A stretch of 64,000 nt of DNA from JAAELZ01 sp965237995 (GTDB lineage Bacteria > Pseudomonadota > Gammaproteobacteria > Arenicellales > Poriferihabitantaceae): contig CBDEGO010000005.1 of assembly GCA_965237995.1 (NCBI GenBank), positions 323,878 through 387,877 of the forward strand. The letters are read 5' to 3'. Shown one piece after another: positions 54,475-63,212 of the stretch. The notes under the pieces were generated by a model that saw only the letters and a program-made list of their open reading frames with translations, was not told the origin of the DNA and ran no database searches. How positions within the stretch are numbered: position 1 is the first letter of the stretch; every line of letters starts with the position of its first letter. The translations under genes and the position numbers were made by a program.

Positions 54475-55284
54475 ATGACAAACTCAACTCAAAACGCAAC
54501 TAAAATTTACGATGTTCACACGACTGGATTCGGATACCTAAACCGTATTCGTGAGGTCACACCTAGAAGTGGTGATAAGTATTTATCTTGTGATATTACA
54601 TTGCAAGAAGGCGTTGCAAAAGATGGCGATTTTTCCAAAATCAACAAGATTTACCTTCAAGCTAACGTAGTTGGCAAGAAGGCAATCGAAGTGATGCGCG
54701 AGCATTTCACTAATGATAATGGACTAATTGCTTCACCTGATAAGCCCGTAACAGCAGCTGTCCGTCTTGGCGGTCTTGATGTGGATACGTTCGTTTATCA
54801 AAAAGGCGAGAAAGCAGGACAGACAGGCGTTCAATTAAAAACGCGCTTGCTCAAGTTAAGCTATCTCGCTATTGATTCAAACCCAATTGATTTGGGTGAT
54901 GATGACGGTGATGATGAAAGTGGTGGTGAAGTCAATGCAACTGATGATTCTGTTACGGAATCTGATGCGCAAACTGAATCGCAAGCTCCTGAAGAAGCTG
55001 AGTCAACTGAAGTGGATGCTGAGGAAACACAACCCGTATCGGTTCGTTTCGCTGAAAGCACATCTGAAGATGAAGTAGCCTATTCTCAGGAAGTAGCACT
55101 TGATCGAGATGACCCTGAATTTGACGCTAAACGCGCTCAATTAAAGCAACTGGGTTATCGTTGGAAAAGGAAACCCTTTCTTGGGTATTACCTATCCAAC
55201 AATCGGAAACAATTGCAGCGTAAGCTGTTAGTGTATTCGCAAATTGATACATCACAGCCTACGGGCTGTGATGTTGATATTTAA
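54475..55284 (+). CDS. STY4534-family ICE replication protein (DUF3577)
   Basis: 269 residues. The first 145 residues match DUF3577: VHTTGFGYLNRIREVTPRSG, YLSCDITLQEGVAKDG and VTAAVRLGGLDVDTFVYQKG, an OB-like protein proposed to work in ICE replication. A long acidic, Ser/Glu/Asp-rich linker (about 148-205) leads to a C-terminal basic domain (KRAQLKQLGYRWKRKPFLGY) that looks DNA binding; such an extension is not part of the minimal family. A 23-bp-period repeat array starts right after the stop. Confidence 0.78.
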   Translation: MTNSTQNATKIYDVHTTGFGYLNRIREVTPRSGDKYLSCDITLQEGVAKDGDFSKINKIYLQANVVGKKAIEVMREHFTNDNGLIASPDKPVTAAVRLGGLDVDTFVYQKGEKAGQTGVQLKTRLLKLSYLAIDSNPIDLGDDDGDDESGGEVNATDDSVTESDAQTESQAPEEAESTEVDAEETQPVSVRFAESTSEDEVAYSQEVALDRDDPEFDAKRAQLKQLGYRWKRKPFLGYYLSNNRKQLQRKLLVYSQIDTSQPTGCDVDI

Positions 55285-55291
55285 CTCAATC

Positions 55292-55412
55292 AGTGACACA
55301 ACGGTCGCAAGATGTGTGACGCGCCGGGAAAACAATGTGTGACTAACCAGGCATTACTAATGTGACGAGTCCGGGCGCGAAAGTGTGACAGGGCTCTAAA
55401 CAAAAATGTGAC
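55292..55412. repeat. TGTGAC array with exact 23-bp period
   Basis: TGTGAC starts at 55315, 55338, 55361, 55384 and 55407, each exactly 23 bases after the last; AGTGAC at 55292 is in the same phase. The 17 bases between copies are not conserved. Iteron or centromere-like. Confidence 0.75.
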
Positions 55413-55428
55413 GCCAATTCAAATCAAT

Positions 55429-55480
55429 TTAACCCTATTGGGATGTGCTTATCCCAAAGGGGTCAGTGCATCTTTTTTTA
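55429..55480 (+). promoter_or_regulatory. structured leader motif, copy L3
   Basis: AACCC, 3 bases, TGGGAT-6-ATCCCA, then GGGT, followed by GCATC and seven Ts. 18 bases before the zinc-ribbon-like gene. Confidence 0.55.
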
Positions 55481-55497
55481 ACTAACGAGGTGTGCCA

Positions 55498-55689
55498 ATG
55501 GCAAATTTAAACCAAACTACCCTAAAACTATCTGTTTTTTGTTACAACGGATGCAACTCAACTGAAGTCAGCTTGTCTGAAACGACTGATGCTTGGGATG
55601 AGTGTGCTGCTTGTGGTGCTATCATGCGCCCTGAATATCGTGATGTTCATGCAAATGCCATCGCGTACTCAATCGGAGAGCCGCTTTAA
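55498..55689 (+). CDS. small zinc-ribbon-like protein, 63 aa
   Basis: From ATG 55498, with GAGG upstream: FCYNGCNSTEVSLSETTDAW then DECAACGAIMRP. Two CxxxC/CxxC pairs suggest a zinc ribbon. Preceded by leader L3 and the repeat array. Function unknown; a DNA-binding or regulatory role would fit. Confidence 0.6.
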   Translation: MANLNQTTLKLSVFCYNGCNSTEVSLSETTDAWDECAACGAIMRPEYRDVHANAIAYSIGEPL

Positions 55690-55711
55690 TAATTTCAAAC
55701 TATTTTATTGC

Positions 55712-55726
55712 GGCCACACTGTGGCC
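55712..55726. repeat. palindrome GGCCACA-C-TGTGGCC, copy 7
   Basis: 23 bases after the zinc-ribbon-like gene. Last copy seen in the window. Confidence 0.7.
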
Positions 55727-55853
55727 AAAACTATGACCGATGGTGTCAGTGCAATCATGTACTGGCACTTTTGTGTCCGTCATAATTTTAGCTATTCATG
55801 AGATTTCTTCCAGTAGAGGGAGAACCCTAATGAATGTTAAGATCAGCAACTTA

Positions 55854-55963
55854 ATTTTCTGTGGACTGCCAGCGCCCCGAAGTTTCTGGCATAGAGCGAT
55901 GATTACTGGATTTATTCAGTACCGACCGAAGAAAACATCGTCATAGGGTAAAACCTACTCGGT
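55854..55963 (+). ncRNA. candidate structured RNA, copy 2 (110 bp)
   Basis: 107 of 110 bases match copy 1 at 53872. The differences are C to T in an unpaired position, and the A to G and T to C pair that preserves the last stem as ACCGA/TCGGT. It opens a 450-base non-coding region before the transfer genes. Confidence 0.5.
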
Positions 55964-56059
55964 TTATCGCACGATACGGAGTAGCCACCAAACAAGCTGC
56001 GAAATTATCGTGTTGTAACCTATAGAACTCCATTAGGAGCGTCTATATTTTCAAGTCTT

Positions 56060-56198
56060 ACACCGACTGCACTCTTTATGATTGTGGTCGGTGTCTTGGG
56101 AAAAAGATAGTCTTCACAAGCTGTTAGCGTAAGTATTATCAATTTGTGAAGGCTATTTTAGCCGTCAATTCACCAGTCAAGGCTGCTGGAAAATAGCC
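56060..56198. other. cluster of long inverted repeats (oriT candidate)
   Basis: Three successive perfect inverted repeats: ACACCGAC/GTCGGTGT (56060-56067, 56087-56094), CTTCACAA/TTGTGAAG (56112-56119, 56144-56151) and GGCTATTTT/AAAATAGCC (56151-56159, 56190-56198). No ORF. It lies between replication and transfer modules, a usual place for an origin of transfer; no nic site is recognised. Confidence 0.4.
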
Positions 56199-56249
56199 TG
56201 CCCTTAGTGCGGTTCTGCCCGTGCCCCCACACGACTAAATAGATCATCG

Positions 56250-56265
56250 CCCCCATGCTTGGGGG
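56250..56265. terminator. CCCCC/GGGGG hairpin
   Basis: Five-bp GC stem with a 6-base loop, in the non-coding region; no T tract follows. Confidence 0.3.
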
Positions 56266-56418
56266 GTAATATCTTTGTTCTATTTTAGTATCGCATACAT
56301 AAGGAAATAACATTTGTCAATAGATAACCCAATATTGCCCATTTAGAGTTTTTCTATTCAAAAGAAACATTTTTATGTGAATAAATCACCTGGCATCTAA
56401 ATAGCCCTAATTATTTAC

Positions 56419-57007
56419 ATGCATCCTATTTCTCCTCGTAACCTTACCCATAGTATGGGTTCGATCGCTTCGTACCGTTGTTATCTCAGTAACTATCTCC
56501 TATGCGGTACGAATGCGATCTTTTTTTTGTTGTTGGTGTCTTTAATCAAGCCAGTATTTGCAGCAGATACTCAAACAGTTGGACGTTACATCGATGTATC
56601 TGTAAAAGGCGCAGCATGAACAAGTTTGGCCTCTTAATGAAATTATAAGACCTAACTTTGGTGGCTGCTCCAGTATCGCTTGCGCAATAACCTCAACAAT
56701 TAATTTAGTTGGTTACAACCTCTATCAAGGTCAAAAGCACGTATCGGTTATTAACACGTTAAATAAACCGATTCCAGCTAATCATCAACGACTTAACAAT
56801 CTTACAATTGCTGAGGCAGTTCACACGTTGATCGGGCCAGCTTTTCAAATCTTGGTCGATCCTTATGACCGGTTAATTTCATTTGAACTGATCGAGCTAC
56901 CTCTTGATTTAAACGATTCCGTTGATCCTACGCTTTCGCAAACTCGAACAATAGTTCTTGATACTAGCCCTGATTACGCACTTGACCAAGACGGAGGCCG
57001 TCAATGA
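56419..57007 (+). pseudogene. pilL: PilL-like ICE protein (TIGR03748), frameshifted
   Basis: The first part has a hydrophobic signal segment (IFFLLLVSLIKPVFAADTQT, then VGRYIDVSVKGA) and stops at 56617-56619. In another frame the family continues: EQVWPLNEIIRPNFGG, INLVGYNLYQGQKHVS, IPANHQRLNNLTIAEAVHTL, IGPAFQILVDPYDRLISFEL. This is the PilL N-terminal type of PFGI-1 ICEs, first gene of the transfer set. The 5' end overlaps a terminator-like structure (56463-56528), so the annotated start is doubtful. It overlaps the next gene by 4 bases. Confidence 0.65.
56446..56528 (+). terminator. terminator/attenuator before the transfer operon
   Basis: A 15-bp palindrome ACCCATAGTATGGGT (56446-56460) is followed by a long stem GATCGC-TTCGTACCG (56463-56477) with CGGTACGAA-T-GCGATC (56505-56520, one bulged T) and eight Ts (56521-56528). 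This is an intrinsic terminator in form and lies at the 5' edge of pilL. Confidence 0.6.
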
Positions 57008-57234
57008 AACCCTTTAATCTCGTAATTTTCCTTGCAGTATTACTACTTAGCGGATGCGCTACGACAACAGTAACTACCCCTGAAGATGTTTCAGCACTGC
57101 AATCAAGCCCGTACACAGCACCTCAATTAGCAGATCAATCTCAGTATCCACCGTATGTAACTTTAACTAAGTTATCTGATGTTCATAGTAATACCAAAAG
57201 TTTGGACTTGCGCCCAACACAAACCGGTAACTAA
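57004..57234 (+). CDS. small ICE lipoprotein, 76 aa
   Basis: Signal peptide with lipobox LSGC (residues 16-19; MKPFNLVIFLAVLLLSGCAT). Short Thr/Ser/Pro-rich mature part (YTAPQLADQSQYPPYVTL). Located between pilL and the TIGR03759 gene, where PFGI-1 ICEs often have a small lipoprotein. Probably an envelope part of the mating apparatus. Confidence 0.65.
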   Translation: MKPFNLVIFLAVLLLSGCATTTVTTPEDVSALQSSPYTAPQLADQSQYPPYVTLTKLSDVHSNTKSLDLRPTQTGN

Positions 57235-57263
57235 CTATGAATACAGCAATTGGTATTTGGAAC

Positions 57264-58048
57264 ATGAAAAACGGGTTTAGTTAGCAGAATTCTATTGGTG
57301 GCGTATCTGCTTGCTTTTGGACAATATGCTCAAGCACAAAGTATCTCCAATACTGACATTACCTCAACAGTCACCGGTCAGGTCGATATCGTCAATGGAT
57401 CTGCCCAATTATGGGGAATATCAGATTCTGATTGGAGCAAATACAAAGCATTAATGACAGGGGAAGCAAAACTTCATTACAGTCATTTAGAACCCGCATT
57501 TGTATTGGGTATTTACGCCGAGACTGATGCAGAGCGGACGAAATATGCGGAGATGGTTTATAAGCAGCAAGAAAAGAAACGATTGAGTCGTTTGTTTGCT
57601 TTTAATCGTTCCTACATGAAGCACACAACAGCGCGTGACGGAGATAAGCCACTTATTAATGCTGGACAAGTAGCCGAGCGAGAGTCTCAACTCCAAATAC
57701 CAACTCAAGCCGTTGTCCTCAAGCGTGTCGCTAAAGTCAACCAATAATCGTTATGTGGTATTCGTTAAGCGTAATTGTACATTGTGTGATAAGGCGGTCA
57801 AACGATTAGTAGATGCGCGTAGACGTTTTGAAATCTATTACAGTGGCGCGTCTCAAGCTGATGAAATTCGGAATTGGGCATCGGTACTCAAAATTCCGCG
57901 TGATCGGGTAAAGAGTGGTGAAATTTCCTTGAACTTTGATGAAGGCTATTCGGAGCAGCTTGGTATTACCGAGTTTCCTGTCGTTTATCTCAATACGAAG
58001 CTCGAAGAAAAAATTAGCGTGGATAAAGCCGTTAAAGGCCCACAATAA
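57264..58048 (+). pseudogene. TIGR03759 family ICE protein, two frameshifts
   Basis: With one A removed from the A5 run at 57267, ATG 57264 opens a signal peptide (MKTGLVSRILLVAYLLAFGQ) that joins the main frame: LWGISDSDWSKYKALMTGEA, PAFVLGIYAETDAERTKYAE. Near 57735-57750 another one-base break leads to the thioredoxin-like C-terminal half (YVVFVKRNCTLCDKAVKRLV, IRNWASVLKIPRDRV, GITEFPVVYLN). Together they make the usual about 260-residue protein. Periplasmic, role in transfer unknown. Confidence 0.72.
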
Positions 58049-58591
58049 ATGCGTTCATTAATTGTCGCCTTAACCTTTGGACTCACTACGATAGTAGTGA
58101 CTCCAGTTTGGGCTGAAATATCTGTACCAAGTGCTTACGAGTTAGAAGCGAAACAAAACAACATACCGCCCGTTGTATTGTTTGCGTTAGCGCTAGTTGA
58201 GTCAGGAAGAACCTTACCAAATAAAGTTTTTCGCCCGTGGCCCTGGACATTAACGATTAATGCGAAACCTTATTTTTTCAGTAATCGTGAAGATGCCGAT
58301 GCGAAGCTACAGGAAGTATTAGCAGGAGAAAAACCCAACCAACTTGGTGTTGGTTTGATGCAAGTTGAGTGGCGTTTCCATAAGCAGCGCTTTTCAAATT
58401 CATCAATGGCACTTGATCCATACCAAAACCTAAAAGTCGGCGCACAAATATTCTCTGAATACTGGAAAGAAACCGGAAACTTGTGGGACGCCATAGGGCG
58501 TTACCATTCCAAAACGCCTAAACACGCTACCAGATATAAAAATATGGTGGGTGATCGGCTAGTTCGCCTACTAGCTCAAAACGGATCATGA
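58049..58591 (+). CDS. lytic transglycosylase of the ICE transfer system
   Basis: 180 residues: signal peptide (about 1-22, ending WA), SLT-type domain with catalytic Glu in FALALVESGR, then GVGLMQVEWRFHKQRF and the DPYQNLKVGAQIFSEYWKET segment. Expected to open peptidoglycan for the mating pore. Intact, starting right after TIGR03759 and overlapping the next gene by 4 bases. Confidence 0.82.
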   Translation: MRSLIVALTFGLTTIVVTPVWAEISVPSAYELEAKQNNIPPVVLFALALVESGRTLPNKVFRPWPWTLTINAKPYFFSNREDADAKLQEVLAGEKPNQLGVGLMQVEWRFHKQRFSNSSMALDPYQNLKVGAQIFSEYWKETGNLWDAIGRYHSKTPKHATRYKNMVGDRLVRLLAQNGS

Positions 58592-59182
58592 ACACTCAAA
58601 AATTGAATCATTGCCTGGCAACTTTTTGCTTTCTTGGCTTAACGAGCATATTGCCTGTTCAAGCTCAATTGTTTGAGCTTGGTAGAGGCATTAATATTAC
58701 TGAATCAGATCAAATACTAAGGGGAGATGGGCTTACTTGATAGGCTAATTGACCCAGATAAATTAAATCTTGAAGCACCTACCAATCTACGGGTAAATAC
58801 TCCATCTAAAGCATTTTTTTCAGGATGCGTTAAACAGCCTAGTTCGGCCTGAGTTTCCAGTTCGTTCTTCATTGCGCTATTCCGAAAACAGTACCACCAA
58901 GGAAGTCTCTGTCTTTTTGAAAGTTCCACTTTGTATTATTGGAACCAACGATGGATCTATGCGCTGGATTAAACAAAACAAGGATTTGTTAGTTCAATCC
59001 GAAACTATTTGTGCGGTAGCAGATGCTGATAATGAAAGTGCATTTTTTGGCAATGCAAAAAGCTGGCTGCACCGATTCCAGTTGTGGTTATTCCATTAGA
59101 GGAAATAACAACCAAGCACGGTATTGACCAATATCCGGTTTTGATCACAGGCTCAATTCAGAACCTAAAGCAAACTCAGTAA
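58588..59182 (+). pseudogene. TIGR03765 family ICE protein, frameshifted
   Basis: ATG 58588 opens a signal peptide (LGLTSILPVQAQLFELGRGI). The rest is in three other frames: MGLLDRLIDPDKLNLEAPTN; then FFQDALNSLVRPEFPVRS and VPLCIIGTNDGSMRWIKQNK; then APIPVVVIPLEEITTKHGID with YPVLIT. Breaks are at about 58690, 58814 (T7 run) and 59060 (A run). The order matches TIGR03765. It ends at 59182, overlapping the traD start. Confidence 0.65.
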
Positions 59183-61434
59183 TGACAGCTAAATATCAAA
59201 AAGAGGCATTGCTAAGACCTGCCGTTGAAGGGCATATCGGCATTGTTTGCGCTGTTGATGGCAATCGCTGTTCTCTTTGCTCATAGCAATTTGATGATGC
59301 CAAGCCCAATCGCATTAGTTTCTGCATTATTCTTCATCGGTTATGCGTTGTGGAGAACAAGGCAATGGCATCGTATAAAACGTTACCAGAAACTGTTATT
59401 GAAATTACCGCGCTATGCCCTGAAGCAACGTAACATTCCCGTTTCCAAGAAAGCTCTTTTCTTGGGTAAAGGCTTTTCCTGGTCGCAAAAGCATACACAA
59501 CGTCTACGCGATTGTTTGCTGCCAGAAAATGAAGATTATCTCAAAGAGGGGAAATGGTATAGCCGAGCGCGAAACATTGAACTACGTTTTGAGAATTCCT
59601 TTGTTGAACGGTTGTTATCGAGCGACTCTTTTTTAAATCCAGTTCGACCTAAACCGGCTGTTGGTGGGCGACCAGAAATTCATGGCGTAGGTATGTATGA
59701 AGGTGAGCAAAACATCCACTTACCCCTAGAAGAACGTGTCGGACACACCTTAGTATTAGGAACCACACGAGTAGGAAAAACCCGTTTAGCAGAGGTCATC
59801 GCAGCTCAGGATATTGCTCGCGGCGAAACGGTCATATTCTTTGATCCAAAAGGTGATGCTGATCTAGTCAAGTCATTGTATACAGCAGCGCGTGAGGCTG
59901 GACGGTTGGATAATTTCAATATCTTTCATTTGGCTTATCCAGAAGTATCTGCTCGATATAACCCGCTAGGATCGTATTCACGAATAACGGAACCAGCGAC
60001 CCGAATCGCCAATGGCTTACCGAGTGAAGGTAATTCATCTGCCTTTAAAGAATTTGGTTGGCGATTTACTAATATCATTACAAGGGGCGCTTCATTTCTT
60101 AGGTAAGAAAACCTTCCTATGAATCAATTGCGAAGTATATCGATAACATCGATGTGCTATTAATTGAATACGGAATTGCCTGGTTGAAAGAGGTTGATTC
60201 AGACAACTATGAGTCAGGCATTGCTCGTATCAAATATGGTTTAACGGGTAGAAAGATGATCCAAATAAACCTAACGTACCGGCGCTTACTAATCCTGAAC
60301 GGGGCCGTGATATGGATGCGATATGCACCGCTCGGTATCTCAAGCAGTTCATGCAAGAAAACCGATCAACACGAACCCGTTGCAGCAGGTCTGCTATCTG
60401 CGTTTAAGTACGACAAAACCTATTTCGATAAAATCGTTTCTTCACTTGGCCCGTTCCTGGAAAAACTAACCGCTGGAAAAGTCAGTGAGTTATTAAGCCC
60501 CGACTATAGCGATTTAACCGACGAGCGCCCCATCTTTGATTGGCGCGATGTTATTCGCACCAACGGAATTGTATATGTTGGTCTAGCTGCATTAACCGAT
60601 GTCACCGTAGCATCAGCAGTAGGCAATGCCATGTTCTCAGACTTAACTGCCGTTGCCGGTGATTTATATGCTCACGGTACAGGTTCGGATGCGATTGGTG
60701 ATGCCGGTTACGCCAAAGTATCAATTCATGCCGATGAATTTAACGAATTGATCGGTGATGAGTTTGTACCAATGTTAAATAAAGCCGGTGGAGCAGGTTA
60801 TCAAGTAACAGCGTATACCCAAACTTGGGCTGATGTTGAGGCGCGGATCGGCAACCGCGCCAAAGCAGAACAGATTGGTGGCAACTTCAACACGCTGGCT
60901 ATGTTGCGCGTATTGCGATCCGATACGGCTGAAATGTTGACCGATAAATTACCTCAAGTCCAAGTCAATCAAATCACTACATTATCCGCCGCAAGGCATT
61001 CAGATACACCGCAAGATGGTACACCTTTCTCATCAACGGTTGAGGATCGTATTACGACATTAGATGTACCTATGATTGATCCATCTGATTTGACTCGCCT
61101 TCCAAAAGGCCAGGCATTTATTCTTAAAGAAGGTGGTCAACTATTCAAAGTACGTTTGCCATTATCCATATCAGATGATACGGATTTACCCGATCAGGTG
61201 CGTGGCCTAGTCGAGAATATGCGCATAGATACCGAAACTCGAAATTCAGATACTTGGTATCAGGATGAGTGGTGGAAAAGCACTGTTGGTGGAACGATGG
61301 ATGCAGGAAGTTTTCACGATATGATTTATAACAATCAGGAACCAGATGATTTAACTATCAATCAGGGGGATTATAAACGATCAGAAGGCGCTCAGATCGA
61401 TCAGGAGGCCATAATCGAGACTTCTAATGGCTGA
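59182..61434 (+). pseudogene. traD: conjugative coupling protein TraD (TIGR03743), several frameshifts
   Basis: ATG 59182 gives KYQKEALLRPAVE, then a shift into two membrane helices (LFALLMAIAVLFAH; IALVSALFFIGYALW), Walker A VLGTTRVGKTRLAEV, Walker B-like VIFFDPKGDADLV, and a long C-terminal ATPase part (SIHADEFNELIGDEFVPMLN). Breaks near 59222, 60084 (G run) and 60107 (A run), and a compensated pair between about 60250 and 60360. VirD4-type coupling proteins bring the relaxosome to the pore. As written the product is split; after correction it is full length. Confidence 0.8.
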
Positions 61435-62113
61435 GCGTACCCAACAGCCTAGACCGGTCAGTAATAAGTTTCTGGCACGCTTGTCGCGTATTCCATTTCA
61501 ATTATTTATCTGGATAGGGGCTTCTCTGTCCGTGTCTTTACTACTGGAATGGATATTGATGACGTTTGTTTGGTACGAACAAGGCGCTGAACATTCTCGA
61601 CAGGTATTGATTAAGGAATGGGGGTTTATCAACACTCATTTTACTCGCGCCGCTTTTGGTATCACCTCACCGTCTGAAATAGCAACGTTTATCGCTGAAA
61701 GACTTAACTACTGGTTGTTCACCTGGACAGGGCTTGAGTCCATGTTACTGTATCTAGGTAGCTTCGGTAGCTTTATCAGCGAATACATTAATGCTTCAAT
61801 AAATATTACTCAAATATTTTTCTTACGGCTATCTATCACCATTGCATCGCTACCGCTTTTTTTCCTTTTTGGTTATTGGGGCTTTTTTGAAGGCTTAGTG
61901 ACACGCGATCTGCGCAGATACGGAGCTGACTATGAGCGTGGCTTAACTTTTTCATGGGCGGCTCACTTATCTGGTACGCCCATCATTTTACCAATCATTT
62001 TCTATTTGACCATTCCGATTACCTTAAATCCGGCGATGGTGTTTATTCCATTTGCAGCTTTACTGGCGCTTGTGCTGATGCTCGTTTCATCCAAATTTAC
62101 TAAATACTTTTGA
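61427..62113 (+). CDS. TIGR03747 family ICE membrane protein
   Basis: 228 residues with four to five membrane helices (LFIWIGASLSVSLLLEWILM; IASLPLFFLFGYWGFFEGLV; ILPIIFYLTIPITLNP). The motif RDLRRYGADYERG (Arg-rich loop followed by a helix) is characteristic. Starts 8 bases before the traD stop. Part of the type G mating-pair system; exact role unknown. Confidence 0.82.
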   Translation: MAERTQQPRPVSNKFLARLSRIPFQLFIWIGASLSVSLLLEWILMTFVWYEQGAEHSRQVLIKEWGFINTHFTRAAFGITSPSEIATFIAERLNYWLFTWTGLESMLLYLGSFGSFISEYINASINITQIFFLRLSITIASLPLFFLFGYWGFFEGLVTRDLRRYGADYERGLTFSWAAHLSGTPIILPIIFYLTIPITLNPAMVFIPFAALLALVLMLVSSKFTKYF

Positions 62114-62123
62114 GGTCTTTTCC

Positions 62124-62483
62124 ATGATAAGTTTTAAATCACTTTGCATTTCTTTATTCACCGGCCTGTTCTCAGTGTCTCTGATAGTTCATGCCGATCA
62201 GAGTTCGGTTTATGTACGTGATGCACAAGATAACCAACTGTTCCAGAATAGATCAGAAGGTTTAAGCGTAGTAGCCAAAGAAATTACTGCGCTGAAGCAA
62301 TTGATTCAAATCGTTCAATCTCTACCCGATGAACGTGGTCGTTATCGTATCGCGTTTGATCGAATGTTGATTGATCTTGATTTGATTCAAAAAGGGGTAT
62401 TGGAAACAATCAACCTTCCCACAACCGCGCCCATTCAGGGCATACAGGAATATCCAGCTTTAACTGCGGATTACATGGAATAA
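62124..62483 (+). CDS. RAQPRD family ICE protein (TIGR01690)
   Basis: 119 residues: signal peptide ending VHA, then EITALKQLIQIVQSLPDERG and RYRIAFDRMLIDLDLIQKGV, matching the RAQPRD family pattern of a small periplasmic helical protein. Located between TIGR03747 and TIGR03758 as expected. Confidence 0.8.
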   Translation: MISFKSLCISLFTGLFSVSLIVHADQSSVYVRDAQDNQLFQNRSEGLSVVAKEITALKQLIQIVQSLPDERGRYRIAFDRMLIDLDLIQKGVLETINLPTTAPIQGIQEYPALTADYME

Positions 62484-62487
62484 CTCG

Positions 62488-62748
62488 ATGCCAGTTCTAG
62501 GTTCAGATGCCATTACTTCCAACGTGTCTACTGCATTTGAAGCAGCTTCAGGCAGCACAACAGAAGCTGTTGTTAGCTTGATTGTTGCGTCAGCGGCAGT
62601 GGGTATTTTCCTTTGGGCTGGTAGCTATGTCATTCGGTCTTTTTCGACTGGATTTCAAAGAGGTAACGTTAAACATATTTTTACCGGAATCGTTATGGCG
62701 GTGTTGGTCGTGTTTACGATGCTCTACATACTTAACTATATATCTTAA
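62488..62748 (+). CDS. TIGR03758 family ICE protein
   Basis: 86 residues with two hydrophobic helices (EAVVSLIVASAAVGIFLWAG; FTGIVMAVLVVFTMLYIL) in the form of small pilin-like or VirB2-like proteins of type G ICEs. Starts 4 bases after the previous stop. Confidence 0.78.
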   Translation: MPVLGSDAITSNVSTAFEAASGSTTEAVVSLIVASAAVGIFLWAGSYVIRSFSTGFQRGNVKHIFTGIVMAVLVVFTMLYILNYIS

Positions 62749-62777
62749 TCATTTTTAAACTTAACGGAGAAATTCCA

Positions 62778-63201
62778 ATGAAAAACAATAAAGTTCTAAC
62801 TTTTATAAATAAAATATTCGGGTCATATTTTAATCGCGCTCGTTTTAATCAGTATGTCCAAATTAGGTTTTGCTGATATTACCGCGCCGACATTACCGGA
62901 CGGATCAGCCGCGTCCGATAACTTTATTAGCGATATGGGTAAGATCATCAAGGGTGGGTTTCAACTAGGTATTTACGCATTGCTTGCGGCTGGTTGGCTT
63001 ATTGCAGGATATTTAATTATACAAGGCGCTATTGCGATCTATCAAAAACAAGGTGGTGTTGGTGGCTTCTTCTTGGGCTTATTCATCGCATTTGTAATGG
63101 TGTTAGCAATGACTTACTTCTTGGACAAAGGCGAGACAGCGCTTGATGATATTGATGTTTCATCGTCTTATCAGCCAGTATCAATCCTTCCGATTGCATA
63201 G
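62778..63201 (+). pseudogene. TIGR03745 family ICE membrane protein, one frameshift in the signal peptide
   Basis: ATG 62778, with GGAG upstream, opens MKNNKVLTFINKIF; one extra G near 62820 separates it from HILIALVLISMSKLGFADI, which completes the signal peptide. The mature part (SDNFISDMGKIIKGGFQLGI, GGVGGFFLGLFIAFVMVLAM) has two helices and matches TIGR03745. In the written sequence translation would have to start at ATG 62854. Confidence 0.72.
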
Positions 63202-63212
63202 GAAGTAACAAT

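Noticed and set aside
55292..55412. CRISPR array
   Set aside because: The 23-bp-period array has a conserved core of only 6 bases and no repeat of 23 bases or more; no cas genes are present.
48124..55726. GGCCACA palindromes as intrinsic terminators
   Set aside because: No T tracts follow them, two lie in final codons and one in the middle of a gene.
53872..55963. 110-bp repeats as a MITE or insertion sequence
   Set aside because: No terminal inverted repeats or target duplications are visible, and the compensatory change points to RNA structure.
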